The translations under genes and the position numbers were made by a program. The notes beneath the pieces are model-generated. The model saw nothing but the letters and a program-made list of their open reading frames with translations. It had not been told where the DNA came from and did no database searches. A DNA stretch of 64,000 nt from Chryseobacterium sp. H1D6B (GTDB taxonomy: Bacteria; Bacteroidota; Bacteroidia; Flavobacteriales; Weeksellaceae), in NCBI RefSeq assembly GCF_029892445.1, contig NZ_JARXVJ010000001.1, positions 4,216,001 to 4,280,000 on the forward strand, read 5' to 3'. Shown here one piece after another: positions 19,124 through 29,135 of this stretch; position 1 is the stretch's first letter, and each line of letters opens with the position of its first letter.

Positions 19124-19704
19124 TTTTATATTTTTTTTAAAACTTATTTTTTTCTTCCACTTTTGCGGAAACCAAAATTGAACCAAGGGTCTGTCATCAT
19201 TAAAAGCCCATTTGATAAAAGTTTCTTACTTATTTCGAAATTCTCCGAGCAGAAAGATATGGACAGACATCAAGACAAACCATTCAAATATCCCCTGAAA
19301 TGATCATGTGAAAAATATAACCTCAACAGTTTTTAGTGCAATGATCGGGTAATTTTATACTACCAGATGCAGGACTTACTATTTTAGTTTTTTAGCTATA
19401 TGGATTTTTAAATAAAAAATTATGTAAATAGTTTGAATACTCTGAATTTCTACATCAAAATTGTGACCATTTTAAAAATTTCCAGCCGTTTATTGATTTC
19501 TTTAAAAACATTTTAAATACAATTCATTTTTATATATTTAAAAGGCTGCCTCTCAAGCAATGAAAGCACTTCTTTTCATCAGTTATGAATCATAATTTAA
19601 GCTGGAATTTCGAAATCAAATAGTTAAAAATATAAAATGATTCTTTTTACAGCCGACTGGAAAAATATCGTTATTTTTAATTTTATAATTAAATATCTAG
19701 ACAA
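19124..19704. other. Intergenic region upstream of tkt
   Basis: About 580 bp between the divergent tkt and GLPGLI genes. It is AT-rich and noncoding as far as I can see. It must contain the promoter of the whole pentose-phosphate block on the minus strand. I cannot assign exact promoter elements. Confidence 0.3.
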
Positions 19705-20544
19705 ATGATCAGGAAAATGATACTTATGTTCACTATTTTGATTCCACTGTTTTACTTTGGTCAAAAATATTGTTTTACTTATGAGTACAGTTTCAAACCC
19801 GATTCTTTAAATTTAGAGAAAACTGAAACGGAATTGATGGGATTGTTTATCGATGGAAACGAGTCTACCTATGTCAGTCTTACAAAACTGAGAAGGGATT
19901 CGGCGATTGCACAGAAGATGAAGGGAAACGGAACATCTTCAAATATGTCAGTTTCATTAAGCACCTTTCCCAAAGAAAAAGTTCCAGGAATAATTCAAAA
20001 AAACTGGCCGTCCAATAAAGTTGTATCCTATCAATTTGTAGGTGTTGACGGGTTTAAAATAACTCAGAATATTATACATGACTGGCATATTACAGCAGAA
20101 ACAGATGAGATAGAAGGTAAAAAATGTCAGCTTGCAACGATACAATATAAAGGTCGAATGTATAATGCCTGGTTTACAAATGAAATTCCTATTTCTGAAG
20201 GACCTTACAAATTTAGCGGGCTTCCAGGGCTGATTGTGAAGATCGAAGACACAAAAAAACAGCATATTTGGGAGTTAAAAGGAATTGAAAAGTTTAGAAA
20301 AATAAAGTTTAACTTTTCGAAATATATTCCTGTTACAGAAGTTCAGTATAAAAAATCTGTTGAAAATTACATCAAAGATCCTATGAGCAAAATGAGAGAA
20401 CTTAAGCAAAGATTTGATGTCATCGGCTTAACGGTAACTTCACCTGATGGAAATTCCTACTCTGGTGCTGATTATGAAAAAATAAGAACAAAGCAGATAC
20501 AGGCTAATTTCAAGAAAAACAATAACTCTATAGAACTCGATTAG
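19705..20544 (+). CDS. GLPGLI-family secreted protein
   Basis: 279 residues with a signal peptide (MIRKMILMFTILIPLFYFGQ). The defining FSGLPGLIVKIED motif (about residues 171-183) places it in the GLPGLI family (TIGR01200), a Bacteroidota-restricted group of exported proteins of unknown function. KCQLATIQYKGRMYNAWFTNEIPIS before the motif and HIWELKGIEK after it also follow the family pattern. Single gene. Confidence 0.88.
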   Translation: MIRKMILMFTILIPLFYFGQKYCFTYEYSFKPDSLNLEKTETELMGLFIDGNESTYVSLTKLRRDSAIAQKMKGNGTSSNMSVSLSTFPKEKVPGIIQKNWPSNKVVSYQFVGVDGFKITQNIIHDWHITAETDEIEGKKCQLATIQYKGRMYNAWFTNEIPISEGPYKFSGLPGLIVKIEDTKKQHIWELKGIEKFRKIKFNFSKYIPVTEVQYKKSVENYIKDPMSKMRELKQRFDVIGLTVTSPDGNSYSGADYEKIRTKQIQANFKKNNNSIELD

Positions 20545-20960
20545 TATTTTGGCGTTTTTTATTTTATAAAAAATGACATTTTCTTAAGTGACGAGACGAT
20601 ACCAATCACATATGCTCCTTTTACTTTTGCAAACTGCACGGCGAAATGCCGGCTCCATCTCAAGCATCCTGGATTATAACGCGTTGTTCTGTCTTAAAAT
20701 TTCCATTGTAAAAAAGGGTATTCTAAGCTGTTAGGCTTCTAGGAGGGACGCCTGCTGTCTGGTTAGAATTTAAAACTTTTGGTTTAAGACTTTTTCTAAA
20801 TTCTTACGTAATTTACAGGATTTTCTTAGCAATTACAGCAATAGGCAGAAAAACTCTAATAAAAGTATTAAAAGAGCAGTGAGTTATTTTTAACTCAACA
20901 GCGACAATTATCCTGAAACAGCTGTTGCTTTTACATTATTAATAGATATTCCTCTTATTT
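20545..20960. other. Intergenic region, nothing recognised
   Basis: 416 bp between the convergent GLPGLI and RebB-like genes. I see no gene, RNA or clear hairpin terminator. It is slightly less AT-rich around 20640-20760 but has no open frame of note. Confidence 0.3.
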
Positions 20961-21428
20961 CTATTCTTTAGCATTTATCACTCCTTCCGTATCACCTTTT
21001 AAACACCGATCCTCATATAAATTCATGATACCCTGTGTGAGAGCTGCTTGACCCAATATATTACATTGATTCTGGCTATTAACAGCGTTCTCATAGGCAA
21101 TCTGCAACGCATGAACCAAACTATCATAGATAGGGTTCTTGGTTGTCCATTCGTCGGCATCTGTAGCAGCCGGGGACGAGGGAGTAATCTCAGGAGCGGC
21201 TGCATCAGTTTTTGTCTGTGATAATGACTTGAGCTTGTTTATCGACTCCTCATATCGTTCCTGTTGTTCAGGACTACGTTGGCTAATAGCTTCTGTAATG
21301 CGCAGGGCTTCATCAATAATTTCTGTTCTTTGTTGATGGATAACTTGGTTTAAAGCTGAAAGCGACATAACAAATGCTTCATTATAAGCAAGTATTTCTT
21401 CTGGGGTAAGTGTTTCGTATTGGATCAT
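20961..21428 (-). CDS. RebB-like (R-body/killing trait) protein
   Basis: 155 residues. The N-terminal 90 residues are acidic and helical, with a low-complexity Ala/Pro/Thr linker (DAAAPEITPSSPAATDADEW). The last ~55 residues (PIYDSLVHALQIAYENAVNSQ, then QCNILGQAALTQGIMNLYE) resemble the RebB family, whose members share a helical segment with 'A.ENA..Q...N.LGQA..T.G...LY'. RebB proteins are structural components of R-bodies, coiled protein ribbons. R-body loci usually have several small reb paralogues; here only one is present. Assignment is by pattern. Confidence 0.6.
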   Translation of the reverse strand: MIQYETLTPEEILAYNEAFVMSLSALNQVIHQQRTEIIDEALRITEAISQRSPEQQERYEESINKLKSLSQTKTDAAAPEITPSSPAATDADEWTTKNPIYDSLVHALQIAYENAVNSQNQCNILGQAALTQGIMNLYEDRCLKGDTEGVINAKE

Positions 21429-22009
21429 AAGTTTTATGTTTTTATATTAAAAGATAATTATTAAAGTATAGCTGGTAATGGGTCCGGTTTGAAATCATTT
21501 TAATAGTTAAGAATACGGGTTTGTCCTAAAGATTATCTGATTTCAATTCTTCTCTTGATATCATTTAAATGATACCTTAGATACTCATCAAAATAAATTT
21601 GCACCCTTCATTTTATTTATTTCAAAGTTTAACTTTGATGGAATAATCAGAATACCATAAAAAAATCGTTTACTTTTATATCGATCTTCTGTATGACTGA
21701 AAGGGAACGCTCAATTATCCCCCTTTGATATTGTAAATAATCTTTATAATTTCTGCCACGCCGCAGCATCTTGTAATCTGTCAATAATTAGTTCTGGAAA
21801 TATTTGACGGATTTTCGGGAAGGATTTTCCTGAGAAGAATAAATGTATAAATTCATCATATTTGATTTAACAGGTTAGTAGTTTAGTTTTAACGAATATA
21901 TCGAAAAAAATTAGATCACAATATTTTTGATGAATCTTTTTTGCTTATAAAATAGGCATTAACTTAATTGATAAGATTATAATTCTATATTCTGTTTAGC
22001 ACAAAAGGC

Positions 22010-22168
22010 ATGGGAGAAATACATTGCGGGCATTTCATGAGGAAGATGAGATTGGGTTATCAGGTTTCAGAAACTAAGGTATATATCCAGACCAAGCTTG
22101 AAAGTTCTCTAAAAGGTGTTTCAGCTATATTAAATCGGTATAAGAGTGTTGAATCTTTTGTAAAATAG
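22010..22168 (+). CDS. Small open frame of unknown function
   Basis: A 52-codon frame from ATG 22010 (MGEIHCGHFMRKMRLGYQV... ending ESFVK). It is helical and basic with no recognised motif. It could be a real small gene or the tail of a lost gene in a decayed region of about 1.4 kb. A strong hairpin terminator lies 55 bp after its stop, which favours real transcription through it. Confidence 0.25.
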   Translation: MGEIHCGHFMRKMRLGYQVSETKVYIQTKLESSLKGVSAILNRYKSVESFVK

Positions 22169-22223
22169 AAGATAAATTCTATAAAATAAAAATTAGTGGG
22201 TGTAAAAATGGGTGTATAAAAAC

Positions 22224-22249
22224 AAAAACCCCTATAAACAGGGGTTTTT
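22224..22249 (+). terminator. Hairpin terminator
   Basis: AAAAACCCC (22224-22232), 8-base loop, GGGGTTTTT (22241-22249): a classic intrinsic terminator with a T-run, usable from either strand. A second small hairpin (CGACA/TGTCG) follows at about 22258-22274. In this phylum such a hairpin is often found at the 3' end of integrase or tRNA regions, but I see neither here. Confidence 0.6.
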
Positions 22250-22486
22250 AGTGAACTCGACAGAACAATTGTCGAACTATTTTATAGCAGATTTATTAAT
22301 ATTATCAACTTTATCGACTTCTTTGCGATTGTAATTGAATCAGCAGATCACGTTGTTATAATGTATGTTTTTAACTGAAATTATTCAGGTTCATTTTAAA
22401 ATTTTCGTACTATCCATTTTTGAATGCTAAACGTATTGAGTTCTTTTTGAAGAATTTAATCCTACTTTTTTACGAGGTAAATCACT

Positions 22487-22735
22487 GTTGACATGATAGT
22501 GGTCTTTAAAATCACTGACCTGCTTTTTCTAGTAAGTCTGATTAATGTAAGAACCGTGAACCAATACTAAGGTAGCTGGATCTTTTCCGGAAACCTTGTA
22601 ATTCAAGGTCATTCCTTTTCATTAATTTCTGACATATGATTCTTTTTTAGATAGTCAATTTTCCTATAGCTGATGCGGATTGTTTTATCTGTATTTTTTT
22701 TGCGAATTCTTAATCATGGGTAATAATGATTTTGG
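22487..22735 (-). pseudogene. Decayed copy of hydrolase start and ABC-transporter end
   Basis: This stretch is a diverged duplicate of 25744-25995. It matches, in order, the first ~50 codons of the alpha/beta hydrolase gene (without an intact frame), the intergenic segment with 'TTTCATTAATTTCTGACAT', and the tail of the ABC-ATPase remnant upstream of it. On the minus strand, pieces such as KIIITHD and EFAKK can be read but are broken by stops. The two copies sit on either side of the intact UvrA-like gene, so this is a relic of an older tandem duplication. Confidence 0.65.
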
Positions 22736-22796
22736 ATGTTATCATGCTGTTATTCATTAATTTAATTAAAATTAAGATTTATACTGATCTTTTCAT

Positions 22797-25076
22797 TTAA
22801 ATCATCCTTGAAGTGATGTATTTACTCAAATATAGGCCTGTGTAAGATGTTTTACAATGAATGATGTCCTTTGGCAATCCAGAGAAGACTATTTTTCCTC
22901 CATTTTTTCCGGCATCAGGACCTATGTCAATGATGTAATCTGCCTGGCTGATGACGGCCAGATTATGTTCAATGATAATAAGTGTGCTTCCCTCATCAAC
23001 AATTTTATTAAATATTTTCAGCAGGCGGTCTACATCACTCATATGTAATCCTGTAGTAGGTTCATCCATGATGTAAATCTGTCCTTTGTTTTCCATATTC
23101 AGGGCCAATTTGATGCGTTGTCTTTCTCCTGCAGATAAAGAACTTAAAGGCTGGCCGAGGGTTAGGTATTCCAGGCCTACTTCATCCAGTTTTTTTAATG
23201 TTGGATAAATGGACTGCCTGTTTATAAAAAAATCTAAAGCTTCTATTACAGTCAGCTTTAGTACTTCATATATGTTTTTATCCTTTAACTTGTACTTCAG
23301 AACTTCGTTTTTGTAACGCTGACCGCTGCATTCTTCACAAACCGTTGTAATCGGGTCCATAAATGCTAAATCCAGGGTAATTTCTCCCAATCCTTTGCAG
23401 ACCGGACAGGCTCCATCTGAATTACTGCTGAACAAGGAAGAGCTGACCCTGTTTTCTGTTGCAAACAATTCCCTGATTACATCAAATATCCCTGAATAGG
23501 TAGCTGTATTTGATCTTTTGCTTCCAATGATGGCAGACTGATCAATCACTATAGATTCAGGATATAGTTTTGTTAATATGCCATTGGCCAGACTGCTTTT
23601 TCCGGAGCCGGCTACACCTGTTATGACCGTCATAACACCTTTAGGAATTTTTACATTTAAGTTTTTCAGGTTGTGGAGACTAGCATTTTTTACTTCCAGA
23701 TGGTCTATTGCAGTTTTTGGGTTTTCTTTAATTTTTGGCTGTAACTTCCAGAATCTGCCCGTTAACGAATTCGCTTTTTTAAGCCCTTCTAGAGGTCCTT
23801 CATATACAATTTCACCGCCTTTGGTACCTGCTTCCGGCCCCATGTCTACCAAATGATCTGCTATGGCAATGACATCGGTATCATGTTCCACTACCAAAAC
23901 TGTATTTCCCTTATCTCTTAACAAACGGAGTAAATCATTGAGCTGATGTACATCTCTGGGGTGGAGTCCAATACTTGGTTCATCAAAAATATAGGTCATT
24001 CCTGTGAGGCTGCTTCCTAAATGTTTAACCATTTTGATGCGTTGTGATTCACCGCCGGAAAGGCTGGATGTTTCCCTTCCCAGAAAGAGATAGCCAAGAC
24101 CAATATCAATCATATGGTTTAACTGCTCAACGATGGCGTTTACCATGGTTACAGATTGTGTACCTGTAATCTTTTCAACTGCTTTCTTTAGTTCAGTAAT
24201 GTCCATTTTTACGAAATCGGCGATGGAATGACCATCAATTCTGCAGCTCAGGATTTTTTTGTTCAGCCGTCCGCCGCCACAATCGGGACAAACCGATCTG
24301 GTTAAAATCCGGTCAAATGTTCCTTTATGCTTACCAGTCAGATCTTTCGTTTCCCTGGTTAGATAAGTTCGTTCAAATTTTGGGAGAACACCTTCATATT
24401 TTGTACTTGGAAACCAGCAGGGAAGCGGGTTTTTCAGCTCCACCTCATCGTGATGAGCGTATAATAAATTATACCATTCTTCCTTGGTATAATCGATTAA
24501 TGTCTTATCATTATCAAACAGTCCAGAACACGTGTACCTTTTCCAGCGGGCGCTGCCTTCTGCAAAGGTAGGAAAGAGAATAGCACCTTCATTTAAAGAC
24601 TTAGACTTATCAAAGAGCAGTTCCAGGTCTACTGTTGTAACTTTTCCCAAACCTTTGCATTTAGTACACATGCCATTGGGGTGATTGAAGGAAAAGACAT
24701 CTGAGTGCCCTACAAATGGTTTTCCGATACGGGAAAATAACAGACGAAGTAAAGTATAAATGTCAGTTGCCGTACCTACAGTAGAGCGGGCATTTCCCCC
24801 GATCCTTTTTTGTTCAATGATGACGGCGGGTGTTAAATTTCTCAGTGATTCTGCTTCGGGCTGACCATAATGGGGGAGCCGGTGGCGGATAAAGGCCGGA
24901 AATATTTCATTTAACTGCCGCTGAGATTCAGCAGCGATGGTGTCAAATACTAAAGATGACTTGCCAGAACCAGATACACCGGTAAAAACAGTGATCTTAT
25001 TTTTAGGTATTTCCAGAGAGATATTTTTCAGGTTGTTTTCCCTGGCACCAATAATTATAATATTTTCTGCTTTCAT
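22797..25076 (-). CDS. UvrA-like ABC ATPase (class III UvrA paralogue)
   Basis: 759 residues, well short of canonical UvrA (~940). Two ABC modules are complete: Walker A GVSGSGKSS (33-41) and GVAGSGKSS, signatures SSLSGGESQRIKM and SSLSAGERQRIKL, and Walker B VYIMDEPTTGLH-type segments. Zinc-binding cysteine pairs are CTKCKG, CPDCGGGRL, CPVCKG and CEECSGQ. The reduced UvrB-binding and insertion domains match the short UvrA group, often next to small-molecule modifying genes and sometimes linked to drug resistance (DrrC-like), not to housekeeping repair. It starts 5 bp after the hydrolase stop, so the pair forms an operon. The housekeeping uvrA should be elsewhere. Confidence 0.88.
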   Translation of the reverse strand: MKAENIIIIGARENNLKNISLEIPKNKITVFTGVSGSGKSSLVFDTIAAESQRQLNEIFPAFIRHRLPHYGQPEAESLRNLTPAVIIEQKRIGGNARSTVGTATDIYTLLRLLFSRIGKPFVGHSDVFSFNHPNGMCTKCKGLGKVTTVDLELLFDKSKSLNEGAILFPTFAEGSARWKRYTCSGLFDNDKTLIDYTKEEWYNLLYAHHDEVELKNPLPCWFPSTKYEGVLPKFERTYLTRETKDLTGKHKGTFDRILTRSVCPDCGGGRLNKKILSCRIDGHSIADFVKMDITELKKAVEKITGTQSVTMVNAIVEQLNHMIDIGLGYLFLGRETSSLSGGESQRIKMVKHLGSSLTGMTYIFDEPSIGLHPRDVHQLNDLLRLLRDKGNTVLVVEHDTDVIAIADHLVDMGPEAGTKGGEIVYEGPLEGLKKANSLTGRFWKLQPKIKENPKTAIDHLEVKNASLHNLKNLNVKIPKGVMTVITGVAGSGKSSLANGILTKLYPESIVIDQSAIIGSKRSNTATYSGIFDVIRELFATENRVSSSLFSSNSDGACPVCKGLGEITLDLAFMDPITTVCEECSGQRYKNEVLKYKLKDKNIYEVLKLTVIEALDFFINRQSIYPTLKKLDEVGLEYLTLGQPLSSLSAGERQRIKLALNMENKGQIYIMDEPTTGLHMSDVDRLLKIFNKIVDEGSTLIIIEHNLAVISQADYIIDIGPDAGKNGGKIVFSGLPKDIIHCKTSYTGLYLSKYITSRMI

Positions 25077-25081
25077 ATCTT

Positions 25082-25894
25082 TTATGTTAGATTTGCAGCG
25101 TCTTTTTCTATCATGTTGATATTCTGCCGTAAAGCGGGGTTCATTTCATCTGGATGTTCCAGCATAGGAAAATGACAGGTTCCATTTAGAAGGTCCAACC
25201 GGTATCCGCTGCCTGTAAGCTGCGTTAAGGCAGCTTCATTGGTCGGCATATAATCCACATTAATAAGGTAGAGTTTGATAATTAATCTGGGCAGGAGTTC
25301 TCTTTCCATTTTATCTATTTCGAAAAACTCAGCGGTAGTCTGAATGCCCATAGGCGGATAGGCATTACGGTAATCCCTGATTACTTTTTTGACAATATGA
25401 TCAGCTGTAGAGGGCCTGAGCAGTGCTGTCCTGGCGTATTTTTCATTTGTACCTGCGAAATCGATGAGGAGTCCTTTTTTTATATCTGCAGCCTGCTTCT
25501 TGAGTTCTGGTGTCATTGGAGTTCCTGCATTCTTGAAGGTGTCAATTCCGATCAGCCCAATGACAGGGCCGGGGTACTTTACTGCTGTCATCAGACAAAT
25601 ATTTCCGGCAGCGGAATGCCCGATTAATATCACATTTGCTAACTCCAGCTTTTTAATCAGGAAAATGAGGTCATCTGCAAATCTCTGGATTTTCCAGTCT
25701 TTGCGGTTTCGTCCGGATTTTCCATGGCCTGGCAGGTCCAGGGTGATGACCTGATAATGGTTTTTAAAATCGCTGACCTGCTTTTTCCAGTAAGTCTGAT
25801 CAATGTAGGATCCGTGTACAAATACTAAGGTGGCTGGACCTTTGCCGGAAACCTCGTAATTCAAGGTTATTCCGTTTTCATTAATTTCTGACAT
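25082..25894 (-). CDS. Alpha/beta hydrolase
   Basis: 270 residues. Oxyanion HGSYIDQTYW, nucleophile elbow IGHSAAGN (Ser), a long cap helix region, an acidic residue in INVDYMP and the catalytic His in GTCHFPMLEHPDEM. The order Ser-Asp-His is complete, so it should be active. The family covers esterases, peroxidases and C-C hydrolases, so the substrate is unknown. It is upstream of and coupled to the UvrA-like gene, and directly preceded by an ABC-transporter ATPase remnant. Confidence 0.88.
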   Translation of the reverse strand: MSEINENGITLNYEVSGKGPATLVFVHGSYIDQTYWKKQVSDFKNHYQVITLDLPGHGKSGRNRKDWKIQRFADDLIFLIKKLELANVILIGHSAAGNICLMTAVKYPGPVIGLIGIDTFKNAGTPMTPELKKQAADIKKGLLIDFAGTNEKYARTALLRPSTADHIVKKVIRDYRNAYPPMGIQTTAEFFEIDKMERELLPRLIIKLYLINVDYMPTNEAALTQLTGSGYRLDLLNGTCHFPMLEHPDEMNPALRQNINMIEKDAANLT

Positions 25895-25912
25895 ATCATT
25901 CTTTTTTTAAGT

Positions 25913-26105
25913 TAGTCAATTTCCCCATGGCTGATGTGGATGATCTTATCCGTTCTTTTTGTGAATTCATCATCATGGGCAACAATGAGCATGGTCTGTT
26001 GTTTTTTTGGCCTAGAGTTTTTTAAACAGATCGAATACCTAATCGGTATTTTTACTATCCGGGTTTCCGGCAGGTTCATCGTGCGCTAAAATTAAGGGAC
26101 ATTTA
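25913..26105 (-). pseudogene. Remnant of an ABC-transporter ATPase (LolD/MacB type)
   Basis: Read on the minus strand, the pieces PLILAHDEPAGNPDSKNT (Walker B and D-loop, originally DEPTGNLDS) and VAHDDEFTKRTDKIIHIS (switch His and C terminus) are recognisable but separated by stops and frameshifts. Only the C-terminal third is left. It lies just upstream of the hydrolase gene, and a further decayed copy is at 22650-22735. An ABC exporter, hydrolase and UvrA-like gene may once have formed one operon. Confidence 0.7.
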
Positions 26106-26833
26106 TATCTGTAGGTGTCATTTTCTTATCAAATAAATTACCCGAATAAGATAAATTGACAGTGCCATCTTCGAACCAATTTCTTGCAGATATTGATCGC
26201 ATTTTACATGCATTAAGGTAGTGAAAATAACTGATATGAGTTTTTAGCTAAGGTGTGTGTTATACCCTGTATTTTCATACATTGTTCTTATACTTAGAAA
26301 ATCAATTACATCTGGGAAAGGCAGACTTTTCATGAGATTCTTTGTAAGAATGGTCAAAATGTAAGTTGTAAATCTTTTATTGAACAAATTAAGATGATTT
26401 TCTATTTATTCAAAAAGATTGTAAATCTATTTTTGAGTATAAATATTTTTAAAGACTAAATTGAACTTGCAGATCTAAAGTAAATGGCAAATATTTACAA
26501 TTATGATGACCATGAACCAAATTACTAAAGAAATTTTGTCTCGTTTTAAAGATGTTAATGTTACGAAAGCAAATGGCGATCTGTTTTTTATGCATGGTGA
26601 GGATAAAATGATGTTTTTTGCTACCGTAGTTACCAGCGGTAATATTAAATAACTGAAAATAAATGAGTTATATTAATTTAATTTTAAGAAGTTTCAGAAT
26701 TGTTAAAAACTATGCATTTTATTAGTATCACTACTTGATGATGTTTTTTGAATTTTTGATCTGAAATAAAATCAATCTAAATTGTCGAACACCAATAAAT
26801 AAATCAATAGTTATCCTGAGTTCGGTTTATGTA
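26106..26833. other. Mostly noncoding, decayed region
   Basis: About 730 bp. Apart from the short DUF6194-like fragment at 26503-26652 I see no intact gene. On the minus strand around 26109-26200 an open piece reads WFEDGTVNLSYSGNLFD, but I cannot assign it. The region continues the wreckage next to the ABC-ATPase remnant. Confidence 0.3.
26503..26652 (+). pseudogene. DUF6194-like N-terminal fragment
   Basis: A 49-codon frame (MMTMNQITKEILSRF..., then VTKANGDLFFMHGEDKMMFF and ATVVTSGNIK). The order 'ITKEIL...F..V.V..A.GD.FF......FATVVTS' follows the start of DUF6194-family proteins, which are about three times longer. The stop falls where the family continues, so this is probably a truncated remnant, less likely a short functional gene. 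Confidence 0.4.
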
Positions 26834-28528
26834 TTATTTCCCTGTATTAATAAATTGTACCGCTCTTTCGAGAATTGGATCTTTTTTCTCTACGAAATCT
26901 TTAAAGGTATACTGTACAGGGATATCAATTTTAATTCCTACTCGCTGGGTTTCAATGTCATCCGCGCCATAAATTCCCAAGCCGGAAAATGAAATTTTAT
27001 ACCCTCCGGGAAAAATCATTCGGGTCTGGTTACCATCGGCTCCTGCAGTCTGGGTCCCGACAATAGTAGTTTTTTTATAGGTTTTCAGAATTAAGCAGTC
27101 GAATTCCGGTAAGCTTTGGGTCCGGTAATCTACCAATAAAACCAACTTGCCTTGATAAGGGTGAGGATTATTTTTTCCAACCTTCTCGGTAGTTGTTCCT
27201 GCATTTGTTATTTCGTGTACCAATAATCCGGGATAACGAAAATCATTTCTTGTCATCATGCTATAAACTGTAGGCTGATCAAGAAAATAATCAGCGATCC
27301 TGTAAGAAGGCATCGTTTGTGGATAATTTCTAAGATCCAAAATAATGGCTTTAGTGTTCATTAAGGGTAGCATTATGCTGTCCATATTTTTTGAAGTGAT
27401 ATTAGCAGCGTAGACATATGCGATATCATTTGTTATTTTTTTTGAAGTCACTGTGCTGGTCATATCAAAAAAATCAAGAAACTCTCCCAGAAAATTCCGT
27501 TCGCTTAATGGTACGCTGGAAGAAAACTTTGAACTATCGGGATTGTATCCTGAATAAATGGCTTTTGTAGCTTTGCTACTCAATATAATTTTGTGTAGAT
27601 CTTTGTATTTGGCTGTTTTATTTGAAGAAGAAATATACTCCCAATACTCTTCCGCTTTTTTCTTTATTGAGATTCCGTCTACTTTTTCGATCACGCTGCC
27701 TTCCTGAATAGAAGTGCTTGCAAGGATCTTTTTATCCATAATCTTAGTTACAACTGCTTTATTGTTAACTAATCTAAAATAAAATGGCGGACTGTATTTT
27801 CCGGAAACTGAGGTTTCAATGAATGGATAAACTCCTCCATGTCCGTCATCAATAGTAGCAGCCATCTTTAAAACGGTTTTGTTATAAGAAGCAATATCAT
27901 CGGCTTTGATGAATTCAGGAATCAGATCTGTCAATACTTTGTCCCAAGGCTTATCTGTAGCATATTTGTAAGGATAATAATAATTAATAACATTCCAGAA
28001 ACGGAATAGTCCCAATAACCTGTAGTTTCTATCTGGCATTTTCATATCAGGGTATGCCTTTTCATTTGGAGTAATGATATTTCCATCATCATCCGGATTA
28101 TTTTGCGCATAGTAATTTTGACCCTGATAAGGATGAATGAATAAAAACTTTAATTCAGATCGCTGTTTTTCAGTAAGGTTTCTGCTTTTTTCTATCCAGG
28201 AATGATTGATATTTTTGATCGTATAAGGATGAAGATTTTTATCGAGAATAAATTCAGGAGCTGTATTTTTTCCTGCTGTTTCAAACATTTTATCAATTTG
28301 AATCTGAAAACTGTTGTTATCTTTATGATCTAAAATAGAACTGATTGAAGCGATTAAAATAGAATCCCAATCATGTTTTCCTACTGCAATTTCAGGATGG
28401 AAATATTTCAGGCTTCCCCATGTTTTGCATACATCTTCCAGTTCTGAAACCTGTTTCTTTGTTTGAGCAGCAGACAGAATGGATGATAAAAGAATAAAAG
28501 TGAATATCAGCTTATTTATTGTGTTCAT
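26834..28528 (-). CDS. S41-family peptidase (C-terminal processing protease type)
   Basis: 564 residues with a signal peptide (MNTINKLIFTFILLSSILSAAQ). A helical N-terminal domain (to ~170) precedes a segment LLGLFRFWNVINYYYPYKY typical of the Bacteroidota/tricorn-like S41 subgroup. A PDZ-like part (YKIMDKKI... EGSVIEKVDGISI) lies at about 250-290. The C-terminal tail-protease fold has IILDLRNYPQ and the catalytic serine in DYRTQSLPEF, followed by TVGTQTAGADGNQ-like strand sequence. Probably a periplasmic or surface peptidase. Single gene. Confidence 0.85.
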   Translation of the reverse strand: MNTINKLIFTFILLSSILSAAQTKKQVSELEDVCKTWGSLKYFHPEIAVGKHDWDSILIASISSILDHKDNNSFQIQIDKMFETAGKNTAPEFILDKNLHPYTIKNINHSWIEKSRNLTEKQRSELKFLFIHPYQGQNYYAQNNPDDDGNIITPNEKAYPDMKMPDRNYRLLGLFRFWNVINYYYPYKYATDKPWDKVLTDLIPEFIKADDIASYNKTVLKMAATIDDGHGGVYPFIETSVSGKYSPPFYFRLVNNKAVVTKIMDKKILASTSIQEGSVIEKVDGISIKKKAEEYWEYISSSNKTAKYKDLHKIILSSKATKAIYSGYNPDSSKFSSSVPLSERNFLGEFLDFFDMTSTVTSKKITNDIAYVYAANITSKNMDSIMLPLMNTKAIILDLRNYPQTMPSYRIADYFLDQPTVYSMMTRNDFRYPGLLVHEITNAGTTTEKVGKNNPHPYQGKLVLLVDYRTQSLPEFDCLILKTYKKTTIVGTQTAGADGNQTRMIFPGGYKISFSGLGIYGADDIETQRVGIKIDIPVQYTFKDFVEKKDPILERAVQFINTGK

Positions 28529-28657
28529 CAGATGGATATGTGATTGAAATACTGTTCGTTATTTTATAATCTGTTAAATTACATTAATAAAAATCTATAT
28601 TAGGCCTCTTTCGTAATTATTATGTTGTTTTTCAGGAATATTATTATTTTTGTATTA

Positions 28658-29104
28658 ATGGACGTATTTGAGCAATATAAAGTAGTAAATCCATCAGAAT
28701 TCCAACGTTTAGTTGGCGTTAACAAGGGTGCTTTTCTAATACTTAAAGATAACTTCATCAAGGAAGTGGAGGATTTATAAATCCAAACTTTGGACCCGTA
28801 AATTAGGTAATAGGGGGAGTATGTCTCCAGAAAATCAAATTCTAATTTACCTACTGTATTTAAGAAATTATGAAACCTATTTAAATCTAGGAAAAAGATT
28901 CGGGATTAGTGAGTCGTATGCTTATAAGAGGTGTAAATTTACCGAGATGATGCTCTTGAGATATTTGAATTTTTCTGATATTGGGAGTTTACAAACAAGT
29001 ATAGAAACCAATTTAGTAGCTATTGATGTATGTGAGCAAGAAATAGAGCGCCCCTTAAAAAATCAAGAAGATTATTATTCGGGTAAAAAAAGCGACATAA
29101 GCTG
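28658..29104 (+). pseudogene. Truncated IS transposase (IS5-like, DDE_Tnp_4 type)
   Basis: Starts MDVFEQYKVVNPSEFQRLVG (ATG 28658), hits a stop near 28780, and continues in another frame from 28821. There the HTH LGKRFGISESYAYKRCKF and the DDE entry segment AIDVCEQEIERPLKNQED followed by YYSGKK are clear; family members read VDATE.PIERP.K.Q..YYSGKKKRHT. The frame breaks again in the A-run after GKK (one base short), and the rest of the DDE domain is gone. It is a dead IS fragment; terminal inverted repeats are not recognisable. Confidence 0.7.
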
Positions 29105-29135
29105 AGCTTACAAACAACTTTGATCACCTAAAATT

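Noticed and set aside
22250..22295. tRNA 3' end or integrase attachment site (AACTCGACAGAACAATTGTCGAACT)-like stretch after the terminator
   Set aside because: No acceptor, D or anticodon arm can be formed; the similarity to a T-arm is too short. Kept only as a hairpin next to the terminator.
26109..26200. Minus-strand piece WFEDGTVNLSYSGNLFD resembling the RHS linker SYNGNLFDNK
   Set aside because: Only a handful of residues match, with no RHS core nearby; probably chance or an unrelated remnant.
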